63,091 nt of DNA from Perkinsus olseni (Eukaryota > Perkinsozoa > Perkinsida). The notes beneath the pieces are model-generated. The model saw nothing but the letters and a program-made list of their open reading frames with translations. It ran no database searches and had not been told where the DNA came from. Positions 1 through 11,115 of this stretch are shown here, piece by piece. The position numbers and the translations under genes are program-made. The stretch spans positions 1 to 63,091 of the forward strand of contig JABANN010000138.1 of the NCBI GenBank assembly GCA_013115125.1, given 5' to 3'. Numbering within the stretch: position 1 is the first letter of the stretch; every line of letters starts with the position of its first letter.

Positions 1-64
1 GCAGTTGTATCTTCGAGCGTTTCAGGCGAGCGAGATAGCAGATGCGCTCGACAGAATGGAGTGA
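1..64 (+). CDS. 3' end of an unidentified plus-strand gene
   Basis: From base 2 an open frame runs into the window and stops at TGA 62-64. It ends with about 20 residues (QLYLRAFQASEIADALDRME) that look like an amphipathic helix. The rest of the gene lies outside the window, so no function can be given. Codon use and composition resemble the exons downstream. It could also be a chance open stretch, since it is so short. Confidence 0.35.
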   Translation, partial: QLYLRAFQASEIADALDRME

Positions 65-718
65 ATCGCCATGATACGGTATGACCCCGCTCGCCCCGAG
101 CCCATAGAAATTCCGCAGCGGCGATGCTTGCTTGAAAACTTAGTATTCAGTCAACGCCAGCAAGGCCTCTATAGCAGCCGTAAGCATCAAGGGGCTTCGA
201 TTTCGGCTGGACTTCACTTACATCACCTTCCTGCAGACCGGATCGAACAGCAGCTCGGGGAAGTTCTTAGCAGAATCGAGAGAGTTAACTCACCTTACTG
301 GCCTTATTCTCCGCTAAATCTTCGAATGAGTGAGCCAAAGTATAACCTCATCAAGCAGTCTCACGATGAGCCCTCGATCTGGTAGTATGGTTCTACTCCT
401 CGATAGAAGCTTTGCTTATAATTTACATCGTGCTGTTCATGGTACAGTCGCCACGTCTCTCAGCACAGAGGGCGTCGTCAGCTGTCACGCCAATTTTACA
501 CAATATTGCTCTCCAAGAAACTCTGTCAGACTGGAACCCTCCAGTCGCCAGTAAGTCTCTGCTCCTCCAAGGGTTGCATTCCTGCTACTCCGTTACCCCG
601 AATAATATCCCCCTAGTTATTCTCAGCTTCCATATCGTAGCTAAGCCCGGGGCATGAGACGACGTATGACCAACAACGCAAGGCACTGTGACGATGATAG
701 CTGTGAATGCAAATTAGA
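65..718. other. Stretch without a supported gene
   Basis: Several frames are open for 60-100 codons on the plus strand, but none shows a recognisable domain. On the minus strand there are fragments that could be the last exons of a gene: around 240-330 a stretch reading KNFPELLFDPVC, with donor-like and acceptor-like sites nearby. I cannot assemble a convincing protein from them. This is probably intergenic sequence plus a 3' end. Confidence 0.4.
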
Positions 719-3384
719 TTAAATGCCTCGCTTCTTGAGGTCCCTTTTTTTATTCCATTTCCCTGGACCACCGACATGGCTGGACGTGGAAGACACTGAC
801 GTCCTGCTGGTTGTGCTCGCGTTAGAGGCCGGCCCTACCGCCTGAGTAGTGTCGTCGCAGCCACTGTAAACTAATGGAGCGTCTTTAACATGCGTTCTAT
901 AAAATTCTACGACCTCGGGAGAGCACCCGAACCGGCGTGCGTCGAAGCTCAAGACTTGCAAGCCTTCGATCGATCGTGCACGACTGAGGGCCACGTACCT
1001 GCAAACGGCTCAGCTCTGATCGAGAGGCAGCCCAGCCTGGCTACGCTTGGCCCTCCGCAAATACTCGGCTGATGTCCACTTGCACACAGTCGATAGACAT
1101 ACCCTGGGCCTGGAAGGATTCCGAATGACGAAGGGCTTTGGGCCCTCCCCAGGATGCGGGGTCGCAGCGGCACGGAGAGGCCCTCACCTTGTGAATGGTC
1201 ATCGCCCAAGAAAGCTTGAGCGGTATCTGTTTCCGCTTCATTTTCCTATTCTTCGTCTCCAACTCGAAGTTCTCAAAGCCTATGATCTGCTCGACAATCT
1301 CCCCCATGTGAGAGAATTGCACCTGCGCTGAAGAAATCGCTGATTTCTGCCCCGCTGGCTGAGCTGCTCACCTTCGGCAGTCGTGGAGCACTGGACTCTC
1401 GCAACTCCATTTCTGGACCATCTGAGGCAAGCAATCACGCACCTCTGTGAAAGATTCTTTGAGCCCGCTCATCCAACATCATCAATGGGCTGATACGGTC
1501 AAGCCTCACCTTCAGGCCCAGGAGAGAGACCTCCCGAAGCTGAGACGAACCCCACCACCTTCCCCTGGGAACCGTTGACCAGCCGAGTTCCCAAGTCGCC
1601 CGACTGGTTCTTCAGCAACATCACCTGACAGTATCGAGGGTCTCGAGCGAAGGGATACCCCCGGAGATACGGACTTGAGCGCCTATCTTTAGAGTAAGCT
1701 TCCGAGGAAATAGTGTGTAGCGATCCATATATTGGAGGTCATCTGGGTGCCCTGAGTCCTCAGCCTCGTACCTGAGCATGGCAGAGAGACGTCCTATCCA
1801 CGGCACGACGGCAGAGGGAAAGCGGTCAAAGCACGACAACACGCGTCGTCTGAAAAGCTCCGCACTCACGTTTCACTTTCGCCGCTGAGTCGACCCATCT
1901 CCTCGGCATTTTTACGGTCCACCTGCTCGTTCGTCGGGTACAGAATCGTTGGCCTCACCTACGCTACACCATCCGCACAGCGACGCCCGTCCAACCTCAC
2001 CCCGCTAGGTGTTGTGATCTCTCGCTGCAGTCTCTTGAGCAGGTTCATAGATCGCTGTGAGAGATTATTGTCGCGTATCTCATCCAGCATGTCCTTCAAC
2101 GCCTTATCCTTAGTGCGGTACCTAGGTAGAGGTCACAGCCACTGATGGTCATCCCGTCGCACTTACACTTGCGTCAGGCGGACGTTGATCTCAATGGCCC
2201 TCTCCCACTCTGGGGACTCGTAGCACTTGAGGCCCTGGTCAAGATTGGCATCACTCTGCCGATTTTTGAAGACTGGCGGTAACTACTTTTTGACCAATAC
2301 CAACGCGTCAAGAACAGACCGATCGTACTTGGTAGAAATCACCGACCAACACCAGCTGGATCCCTCCGAAGGGTTTCGTCCGCTCAGATCGGATTTCCTT
2401 CGCGACATAGTCCAGCTTGTTGAAGAGGTCCGCGCTCATCATCGACACCTCATCGATGATCAACACTCGACAGTCGTGCCAGTTCTGCACAGCCTTGCCG
2501 TTTCGCTTCACGAACCTCACTAGGTCCTGCTTAGTCCCGCGTCTGAGTAAGAAACACCGATGGCCGCAGCCCAGCACCAAACTCCCTACGCGAGACCGAT
2601 GCCAGCAAAGCTATGCAGAGTCGTAGCTCTTCTATCCAAGAGCGTAGAGGCTATGCCGGTGAGGGCTGAGAACAAAGAGCAGTATCTCCAGCTGGCGGCT
2701 GAGTACACGCCGCGATACTTACCCGTTATGAAGGTAGATTTCTGCGGCAACGCCCTGATGACTTCTCGAAGAGTTCTTGTTTTCCCTGTTCCAGCGCTAC
2801 CTAATGCAGACCACCATAAAAGGACAGCCTTTGAATCCAGCAGGCGCTTCCTCACCTGTAAAGAATATGCTCTTCTTCTGTTTGACTATCAAGTCAAATA
2901 CGTAACGCTGTTGATCAGACAGCTCGCCCTCCTCCTCGAACACACTCGTGCCCTACCAGACAATAGTGGACCATCAACTCAGAAGGCAGCAGCAGCAGCT
3001 CCTCACACGACGCCTTTTCCATGCTGCCGCGTCCTTCTCTCTATCCTCCTGCATCCAGAACGGTACCGTACGCCGCTTTGTTGGGGGTTCATAACTCTCC
3101 ATCACGGGCTTGCTCATCGACATGTTAGAAGCGCTGGGGCTGCAGAAGAAACCTGAGCACAGATCACGGTCCGCCAGAGCGACCATAAAGTTCGGGTTCG
3201 GGTTCGGGTTCGGGTCCGGGTCCGGGTCCGGGTTCGGGTTTGACCTACTCTCAATGGAGGCGTCCGGGAGAGGCCGTGCGGTCGTCGTTCTACTCTTCCG
3301 ACTGCTAGGACTCTGTGGCTTGGTTGCCAAAGGCGTGGTCGGCTCCAAATCTATGACTTCATTCCCGTTGATCAATGATGACAT
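719..3384 (-). CDS. PIF1: PIF1-family 5'-3' DNA helicase
   Basis: This multi-exon gene encodes a superfamily 1B helicase of the PIF1 family, which unwinds DNA in the 5'-3' direction in nucleus and/or mitochondrion. The helicase motifs appear in order on the minus strand. A Q-motif-like segment (LSDQQRYVFDLIV, about 2920) leads into Walker A (GSAGTGKT, about 2795), split by an intron of about 55 nt. Then come motif Ia (TTLHSFAGIGL, about 2600), the Walker B region (VLIIDEVSMMSADLF, about 2450), motif III (LVLVGDFYQ, about 2330), SWAMTIHK with SIDCVQVDISR (1210 and 1080) and motif VI (YVALSRARSIEGLQVLSF, about 970). The start ATG at 3384 opens a 130-residue N-terminus that is Ser/Thr-rich with an Asn/Asp-Pro repeat and looks disordered. 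The C-terminus ends in a basic KKRDLKKR tail at TAA 719-721. Exon borders between 1300 and 2300 are not resolved. SPC25 lies just upstream on the same strand. Confidence 0.85.
3191..3238. repeat. In-frame hexanucleotide microsatellite (8 units)
   Basis: Eight contiguous hexamers on the plus strand, four TTCGGG, three TCCGGG and one TTCGGG, lie inside the first exon of the PIF1 gene. Read on the minus strand they encode alternating Asn-Pro and Asp-Pro dipeptides. Unit length is a multiple of three, so copy-number changes keep the frame. Confidence 0.95.
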
Positions 3385-3513
3385 GCTCTGCTTAATTCGA
3401 CTTGCTGCAAGAAGCTCAACCGACAGACTGCAGACGCAACCTTAGGTAGGGATTCGAAATTGAAGTGCTATGGAACTCATTGAATTCGGCATGGTGCGGT
3501 ATTGAGTAGGCGC

Positions 3514-4918
3514 TCATCTCTTGCCGTACATTGCTCGATACTTCTCCCTCAATGTTACCAAGAAGCCTCCTAGAGTCGTGCAAGGCGGCATTCGACAATT
3601 CAGATTCGCCACAAGCTTGTCGAGAAGGGTGACCTAAGCTGAGTGATACCCACCCCTACACCGCAACAAATCCGCTCACCCGGGGCACGCAACTGGCTAT
3701 CGAGTACTTCTGCGTCTTCTTATCCCGGGCCAGCACGAAGACTAGAGGCTCATCGCAGCCCTCAACCTCCTCCAAGCGAACTCTCGCCTCTGTTGGTCCG
3801 ATGAACTGCCAGGAAGACCTCATACACCGGTAAGACTAGGATGTCCGTTCATGCACTTCCAGCAGTGCAATTCGATAAGTCTGGACACAGCGGAGCAGCC
3901 CCATTTTTCATGTCAGCGTCACCCTGCACTAGATTCTGAATGCGAGCTTACCGCGTGGTCTCGCTTATTCTATTATATACCAGATGAGCAAACAGTGTAC
4001 CACAGTAGGGGTGAGAAGCACTTCAGGAAAGGTCTCACTTTCAAGCCAGGTCGCTACACGTACCACGATTGAACAAGCCATTCCTCCGCAGGAATTCCCG
4101 GCGGGAAACCTCAATTGCATGGAAGGAAAAATCCATGGATAAAACGTGGAGACAGCGGAGGTGGAAAGTGAACTGGCCATGGATTTCCAGAAGGCGCCCG
4201 CGTTGCGCCCGGTGAGGCACCCCCTCCCCCGATTGAAGTACCCACCTCGAGGGATAAGCCGAGTGCATCCTTGAACGCCTCGCATTTGGCCTCGAGACAG
4301 TCACTGCTTTGATGGCAGGGCGGATGAGCAGACGACGATGATGGGGCAGTTTCCAACACTTCGTGTTGGTCCTTCCTATAAATGGGAGCTTTTTCAAGCA
4401 GCCCAATTGGCGTCCCACTTCTCTGCATTCTCCAAAAGAAGTTCCTCCTTGTCATGGGTTGTATTCCACAGGTTGGCTCGGTTCTCCCTGGCTAGAGCGA
4501 AGGCTTCCTCTAGCTCCTTATGGCGGGACTTCACCGTTTCAGCCAGCTCGTCGCATTCCTGAAGGCAATAATTCACAAATTTGGTCGAGCCGTATTCACA
4601 GGCGCCACCAGCCGCGGTAAAATACGAGAAGACCACGGGAAAGGAGCCACTCCGCGAGCAAAGGAGGATCCAAAAATACTCGATGCGCTATCGTGACCTA
4701 CGTGGCATTTTTCTAAGTAAGTAACTTTCTCCAGGTGAGCTACTTCGTCTCGAAGGCCTCGAATGCGCTGCAGCGCCCTCGCGTAGGACGCCTGACAGAT
4801 GGGTAATAAGTACTGACAAGGCCTCGGCGCTTCTGACCTCGACACTTGCACATGGCTGAGCAGCGAGCTTGCTGAGATCCTCTACCTGCTGTACTATTGT
4901 CGACAGTTCGTCCATCAT
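3514..4918 (-). CDS. SPC25: Kinetochore protein SPC25 homologue
   Basis: The product has the SPC25 plan: an N-terminal coiled coil followed by a small globular domain. SPC25 is one of the four subunits of the NDC80 complex, which links kinetochores to microtubules. Exon 1 (4838-4918) starts MMDELSTIVQQ. Exons 4726-4791, 4419-4558 and 4246-4375 encode heptad-like helices (for example ALQRIRGLRDEVAHLEK and ECDELAETVKSRHKELEEAF). Near 3690-3800 a segment reads RVRLEEVEG..EPLVFVLARD..YSIASCVPR, which matches the family pattern of a beta hairpin, a FVL strand, a Tyr-x-Val strand and a Cys-x-Pro turn. The last exon reads LLDKLVANLN..LGGFLVTLREKY, the usual Leu-Asn helix and terminal arm, and stops at TGA 3514-3516. 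The exons between about 3830 and 4245 are not fully resolved. Recognition rests on these motifs; the family is very divergent. Confidence 0.7.
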
Positions 4919-5405
4919 GCAAGGAGAATATTGAAAGCTCTTTGTGGTATGGATGGCGAATCACCAGTATTAGCTATGACGCATTCGCACGGCAGAGACG
5001 CAGCCTACAATAGACGGTTGAATGCATTACACCCCGCTAATCCCGTCCAGCGAATAATAGTATATCTATAAACTCGACACCCGAGGAGGTCACGATGCAT
5101 TTCAAGCATCACGTTGGAACGCTGGGCGTTCGCAAGAGGCCGGACACCATTAAAAGTCGCCGCAGAAAAGAGACACCGGTGCTAGCGACCTCAATGATCG
5201 AACCCACGACTATGGCCATTAGCGGCAGTTCGCCAGTGGACGTAACCCCAGACTTCTCCCCCAACTGATTGACTGACTGGACCGACTAACATTATTAAAC
5301 TCGAAGACAAGGCCACCGCTACATCCAGCCCCTACAGGGAGGGGCCGTCGAGAAACTCAATCAAGCTTATGGAGGAAGGGCCACTACTACTTAAGGCAAC
5401 CCTGC
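4919..5405. other. Intergenic region
   Basis: This lies between the SPC25 start and the presumed 3' end of the DHHC gene. I see no convincing coding frame. It is mildly AT-rich around 5040-5080 and probably carries the SPC25 promoter. Confidence 0.5.
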
Positions 5406-7353
5406 CTAAGTTCTGTCACCGCAAAGTCGGGAATGGTGTGGTATGATATAGTATGATATCATAATATTGGTCTCAGTTAATACAGGCTTCCAAGCAGAGC
5501 AGTGCCGCAGTCCACCTCGACATCTCTCATCAGGGAAGTGATGCATGATACACAGCAACGCCGGCCCACAATGGTGCCTCATTCTATACAGCAACCGCAA
5601 ACTCGATCCGAACAGATGCCGGGATAGGTCGGAGTTCCAGCCTTCCACAGAGCCTCCCCGCCTGGGGCGTACACCACTAGCTCTGACGCCTTTCTCTCGG
5701 CGGGTCGAAAACACGGATTCCAACAGCAACCTGGGCAAGGAAGAAAGCATGCCCCGATTCACAGGTTGTGAACCTGCCTGAAGGCGGACAGCAGTATGCC
5801 GCGAGATTCACTGCTAGTGACCGTGAGAAGGGCGTCCCCTCGCTCGGTCTTATCCGCTTCAAATACGATATCCTATACCTGCAGTATAACAACGCACCTC
5901 CTAGAAAGCGAACCCCAACTCTATCAGCGAAAGAACGTCCGGAGCTGATCAGTGAGCTGGGATAGACCAAGCCCGAAGCTCGAATGCGACGACGTGACCG
6001 TGAATGCTGGTAAGTACCACAATTTACGCATCTCACCAAGATATGTCTTCCCATGTGGTGACTCCTCTGCACGCTAGATACGTGTGGTAGCTCACTAGAC
6101 AGGTAAGCATCACTAAGAACAGGAACGCCATGAGATTAGCCAGTACAAGGACCTGAATGAAGGACCGTCAGCCACGAAGCGTAATACAACTGGCAAATAG
6201 CATTCAAAAGCTGCTCGAAACAAGACAGAGCAGCCATCTGCAGCAGAGGTAACCGCAGACAGGTCCAGCCGCTAGTACCCCGAACATCTGGGCGAAGTTG
6301 GTGTCCTGCAGCTCTGTCGGGAACTGAAGCGCTCTCCTTATGCCAGCCACGAAGAACCACAACAGCTCCGCCCACTGCGCCCACAGGTACCTTAGAAAAG
6401 CCCGCGACCGTTGCAGGAGAGATCAATCCACCGAGAAAACAGTACCAATAAAACCATACTCTATTATTCTCTCCCACACAGGTACCCAGCCACACACAGT
6501 GATGGTCGTGCGTGCGAACGCAGCGGTTGCAGTCAGCACAATGCTTGCACCGAAGAGGCTGCCACGCCTCGCACCTGCACCATCATCATTACCCAGGATA
6601 TTTAATACAGCGCGATACCCACTTTTTGCAGTATCGTAAAGGTATTCCGAACTGCCGTGGTACGGGCTCGCCAGGCTCGTCATCCGAGTGCCCCGAGTCA
6701 GGTTCGGGCGTCCGCTGCCGCGTCTCTGATGCCGAAGGGCCTTCAGAGGGATCGGACGCCGGTTTGCCCATCCTGTAAGAACCCATTGAAAATTGAGGGC
6801 CCCCTACTCGTGTGCATTGCGAATAAGGGCGCCCACGTTGCTGTCGACCAAACCTCTCTCAATGACCTAGTCCCATGTTCCGCAGGACCACAAAACTGTC
6901 ATCCTGTGACTACGGAGCCACCGCGTGATCGATGACGGCCCGCGGAGGACGCCTTCCCATCTTAAGTGGGGGACCCCGACCTACACTGAGCCGCCATCCA
7001 GCGCTCCCATCTCTAAATCCACACCATCTGATGCACCGAAGTCGCTAGGCAGCGGGTGGTAGTCCGGGCGCAGGAAGCCAGGATCACACAGCGAGGCCCG
7101 CAGGTAGAGTAGCAGAGCCGACACCATCAGGGCCACGGAGACCCTACCCTTGTACGAACCTGAGCAGCGTCTGAGTCGATCAACAGGGTAGTGCTGCCAG
7201 CGGCTACAACTACTCACCGAAGTCCCGCAGGTCTGGCACAGACAGGAACAGGCAGCCAGCTATTACAAAATGAAGAATGAGAACGCAGGATACTGCTCCC
7301 AGCCGGTGACATTGGCACACGCCGCTGTAAACCCCAGAGGAGGCGGCCGCCAT
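5406..7353 (-). CDS. DHHC-type protein S-acyltransferase (palmitoyltransferase)
   Basis: DHHC enzymes attach palmitate to cysteines of membrane-associated proteins and sit in Golgi, vacuole or plasma membrane. The start ATG at 7353 reads [15 protein letters not shown] and leads into TM1 ([18 protein letters not shown]). TM2 near 7100 ([14 protein letters not shown]) is followed by the family motif DPG ([14 protein letters not shown]). The catalytic Cys-rich domain at about 6500-6560 is intact: [19 protein letters not shown], then [13 protein letters not shown]3 and TM4 follow, and then a TTxE motif (GVTTWEDI, about 6060) and a PaCCT-like segment ([15 protein letters not shown], about 5810) that supports exon assignment past the last membrane segment. 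Introns are about 45-60 nt. The true C-terminus is uncertain: a Ser/Arg-rich tail may run to about 5406. The reading frame around TM3 (6370-6430) needs a splice junction I could not fix. Confidence 0.85.
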
Positions 7354-7439
7354 TTGAACTCAGACGATAATCGTATAACAACTGGGTCGGTGGGAAGAGC
7401 GGGAGACGCAAGCCTTAGACGCAAATCAAGAGAAACTTG

Positions 7440-8007
7440 TCAACCACGAGCCCCTCCTGAAGACCGCTGGTCATTCGCTACATTGTACTCCCGCGAATAT
7501 GCTCCTTGCGATATCTCCACCAGCATCCGCTGCCGCATACCTTCCGGCATCTGATACACCCCTGCTGTACAAAGCCCGTCCTAGCTCCGGATTAAAGCGA
7601 ACCTCAGGGCGATCGTACGAAATTTCTCGGACAGGAGCGCCGTTACGTCTCACCGAGATCTACCCAAAGACTATCGCCTGCCAAGGGCTATCGATCTAGT
7701 GTGAGTGAGCCGTTACATACGAGCGCGCATCTATCAGCCACATAAGTCACAACGGGAGGTCCGTAAGTCATATAAGTCACACGGTGGTGGCTGCTCCTAC
7801 CGGCACCCCGTGTATCCAAGTACTGTGGCCATTGGGAGGAGGCATCTTCAACAGAGTCATCAGATCACGCAATCCGACCTTCCGAACGTCTTGTATACTG
7901 GTTACCTGATCACACAGTTATCCCACTCCGGTTCCCAACAACTAACTCACATGCTGTTCCAAGGTCTCCGCGACGATCTGTTTCCGCTGATCGTCTGTTG
8001 ATAACAT
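7440..8007 (-). CDS. Unassigned minus-strand exons
   Basis: Two helical coding segments lie between the TAF4-like gene and the DHHC gene. One (about 7950-8007) reads NAERMLSTDDQRKQIVAE. The other reads MPEGMRQRMLVEISQGAY, ends SSGGARG and stops at TGA 7440-7442. They may be the last exons of the upstream TAF4-like gene, joined by short introns, or a separate small gene. I recognise no family. An alternative frame at 7471-7653 is also open. Confidence 0.35.
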
Positions 8008-8011
8008 CCTC

Positions 8012-10440
8012 TCAGCGTTCACTAATGACCGCTGGGCTCCTGTTACCTACCATGCATACTGATGGAGTTGAGTATGTCGACTGCCGCTGTTGAGCGATGA
8101 TGGCGAGCAATGCTAGTGTGCTGCCTACCAGCCGTTCCTGCATGGCTTGATGCTGTTCCATCTCCTGTTGCCGCATTTCCTCAGGGGACGGCAGGCTTCC
8201 TCCTCCCGCTCGTGATGCTGCCGCCCGGGACTTCGCTCCTTGGCCAGTTCCAGTGCGATTAGCCCGGGCCTCAGCTGCTTCCTGTGTAGCCCGTTCTCGA
8301 TGCTCTACAACTGCCTTGCACAGTGCGCCCACGTAAGCTGCTTGCTCCTGCCACCACCGAGCGGATCCTCAAGCATTCTCCGGGAGCCACCCTGTCCCAT
8401 GCGTACCTTCTTTCGCCGAGACCACTCCTCGGTCGAAGTATCTCTGCTTTGTGACAGGTGCTTGGCGATTTGAGATGGATACAGCTCCGCCCTGGCAGAG
8501 AGCAAACTTGACGAGGCCACGGTCTCTCCTTGGCAGAATCTTGAAAGCAAATAAGTATCATCGTCCTTACCTGTGCTTGCTAATCCGATGCAGCATCTGC
8601 TGTGCCACCTCAGCCCAGTACTCCATAACATCCCCCAGAGCCGTCAGTACCTCCTCGCTGGCTAGGACCACCCCACGACGTTGCACCCGGTGACTTATCC
8701 GCATCAACTGATGGCGAACACTATACCACCGTCTCAGTGCGAGTACTACCATCTGCTCCTTGTGAGCTCTCCGAACACTCTCAATGTCAACCTGCGGTGT
8801 GGATGCCAGGGAAAGCGGAGACGGGCTCTGAAAGGCACGATCAGGGGAGGGCCTGAGAATGCATAGTTACCGCCGAGGGCGAGCCAGCGTCCCATCCAAG
8901 GCTTGCTGCTGGTGGTACTACACCCATGGTCAACGGCGACGCGGAGGGCGATGCTCTGAGAAGAAACGGACAAGGCGTACATTCTCCACTAGCAGTGAGC
9001 TCAGCAATGAGAAAGATTCAATCAGCTACACAATTCCGAGTCCAAGACCGGAAACATGGCGTGACCCCTGCGACTTCCATCATTCTTACATCGGTGCCGC
9101 AGTAGCCGGGGCTTGCTGCTGTTGCATGATGAGCTGTTCAAGCGCGTCCAGGGCATCCGTCCCACCACCACCCGCTGGAGATGGCGCGAGGTTCTGTGGT
9201 GTGGTTGGCCGTTGGGGCGACACACTAGGCTGACTGGGAGCTGCAGGAGGTGGCAAAAGAAGATTGCCGGAGAGGTGAGATCCCGTAGGCGATGGGGACG
9301 CCTCGACGCGGGCTCTCTTCGCAGGGTCGCCGGACGCCGCAGAGGCAGGTGATGGCATTGCGGTCGGCCTTGGTGAGAGAATCTACACACCAACCATCCA
9401 TTGACCACAGCTCATGATCACGAGGAGGTGGGTAAACGGGAGTCCCTCTGGAAGCATACAGGGGCCTACACGCCGTCTACTTCCCACCACCACCAGACCG
9501 CCGCCATCAGCGGCGGCGGCGGAAGCCTTCCAAATCCCCACTTAGTACTCGATTAATCTGAGCCTGTAGAGTATTCGCCAACTGACTACTAACTCCTGGT
9601 CCAGTGCCAGCCCCTGCCTGCTGGCCTGGCGTTGGTGGCGGCGGTTGCAGATGACTTTGCCCAGCCTGAATGATCCAATCCCCAACTACCATGACCGGAG
9701 CCCTCACCCGCTGTTGCTGCTGCTGCTGCTGGTGTTGTTGTTGCAAAGTCCTGAGCTGCTGAATGAACTGCGCATTATTCATGGGTAGCCGACTTTGAGC
9801 AGCACCCTGTGGATGGGCGGCAGCAGCAGCTCCGACCGTCTGCCCTCCATTCTGACGACCTAACATCTCACTATGCGTTCCCCCGAGCACTGCTCTTTCA
9901 CCTTGCCGCATTATAGCCGCCGCAGCAGCCGCAACCGCTGAATGATTCTGAGACACAGCTGAGCATGCGGTAACAGAACTTTCCGATGGTCGTACCTGAC
10001 TGGTCCCTGTTGCCTGAGCATTCCCGCTTCTACTCTGAGCTTGGGCTCTCAGGTAGGCCTGCATGATGCTGTTGTTGTGGGGTTGTGGCGTATTCTGCGG
10101 TGCTGGACTCGGCGAAATCATCGAGACCGCCCGCTGCAGTATATCATGATACGCCTATCACGAATGTTGCCTTTCATCATCATCAGCACTTGAAGGAATC
10201 TCTTATAACCTTCTCCCCTAGAATGTCTTTGGTACTCTGCATCAGAGTCAGCACACGTTGCTGGGACATCACTGGCTGCAGGGTGTGGGACAGAAGCTGC
10301 TGCTTCAAGGTGCTGGCCTCACTCGCCAATTGCCTAACCTGAACCCGCCCAGGCTACGTGCAGGCATACGGTAGCACTGCTCCTCACCTGTTGCCCCCTT
10401 CCCGCGGCATCATACGCATGGAAGCTCTGAGGAGAACATG
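8012..10440 (-). CDS. Gln-rich transcription factor subunit, TAF4-like
   Basis: A long minus-strand gene encodes a low-complexity protein rich in Gln, Ala and Pro, followed by a conserved-looking C-terminal part. Upstream exons carry helices (VRQLASEASTLKQQLLSH, about 10300). A 205-residue exon (9507-10121) has poly-Gln and poly-Ala runs. A Pro/Ser-rich exon follows near 9086-9358. A helix near 8570-8670 (ALGDVMEYWAEVAQQMLH, then RISKHR) resembles the TAF4 helix that ends in AQHR. The C-terminus near 8080-8190 (PEEMRQQEMEQHQAMQERL, then LALLAI) resembles the TAF4 tail with its Met/Arg/Gln-rich helix and Leu-Ala-Ala-Ile. TAF4 is a scaffold subunit of TFIID. The assignment is inferred from these two segments and the Gln-rich context. 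The 5' end is not found; coding sequence reaches at least 10440. Confidence 0.5.
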
Positions 10441-11115
10441 ATACCGTAAAACCCCCTATTCACAGACATGGTGAAGGGTGCCCGAGCAGCCTCCGAGTGC
10501 TACTATCCTCCCCACAATATGACCTGTCTTATATGCTCCAGCAGCAAGTCGCACACGTCAGTTGGACGGCATCGTGCTCCGTGCTGTGACGGTGTCCCTG
10601 GAGGATTGCTAGCCATGGAGGATCCAACACATCCCCTTGCATGATCAATAAGCGAGCTCAGTTACACAGTCCTAATGATACGTCCCCTTCGTAACAGTTG
10701 CGCTCCCCTAGAGGCGAATCGGCTCCTATTACCCCTAGAGTGGGAGATGATGCTAAGGTCCCCTTTGAAGCCATACAGCGTGACGCCCACGCCATCATTC
10801 ACCGACTCTTGCGACAAGGGCCGATGAACCCCAGATGCGATTGCTCCGTCAATTCTCCCTGTCCCCCCCACTACTGCAGGTCACTGAACACGATGTCATT
10901 ATTCAGTTTCTACCATATAGAGAGCAGTGTATTGTTATTAGTAGTATCATTATTATCTCTGAAACTTTCAACCGATGAAGATGGAGAAGCTGTAATGTTA
11001 GTAGTAGCAGCGGCGACAGCAATAGTATCAGCAACCAACACCAACAGCGTGAGTACTCCTCCAACGCCAAGTGACCATAAAGTCAGCCGTCCGCCCTCCA
11101 CTGCCACTGAGCAGC
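10441..11115. other. Intergenic region between TOM40 and the TAF4-like gene
   Basis: Open frames exist on both strands (plus 10698-11129, minus 10910-11119), but their translations are low-complexity (Val/Ser/Thr/Asn-rich) and show no domain. The left part may hold 5' exons of the TAF4-like gene. The AT-rich tract at 10900-11000 is probably the TOM40 3' untranslated region. Confidence 0.4.

Noticed and set aside
3191-3238. Telomere-like repeat
   Set aside because: The TTCGGG/TCCGGG units lie in frame within an exon and differ from known alveolate telomere repeats.
719-3384. PIF1 helicase as part of a Helitron element
   Set aside because: No Rep nuclease motifs are near it, the gene has ordinary short introns and it sits among host genes.
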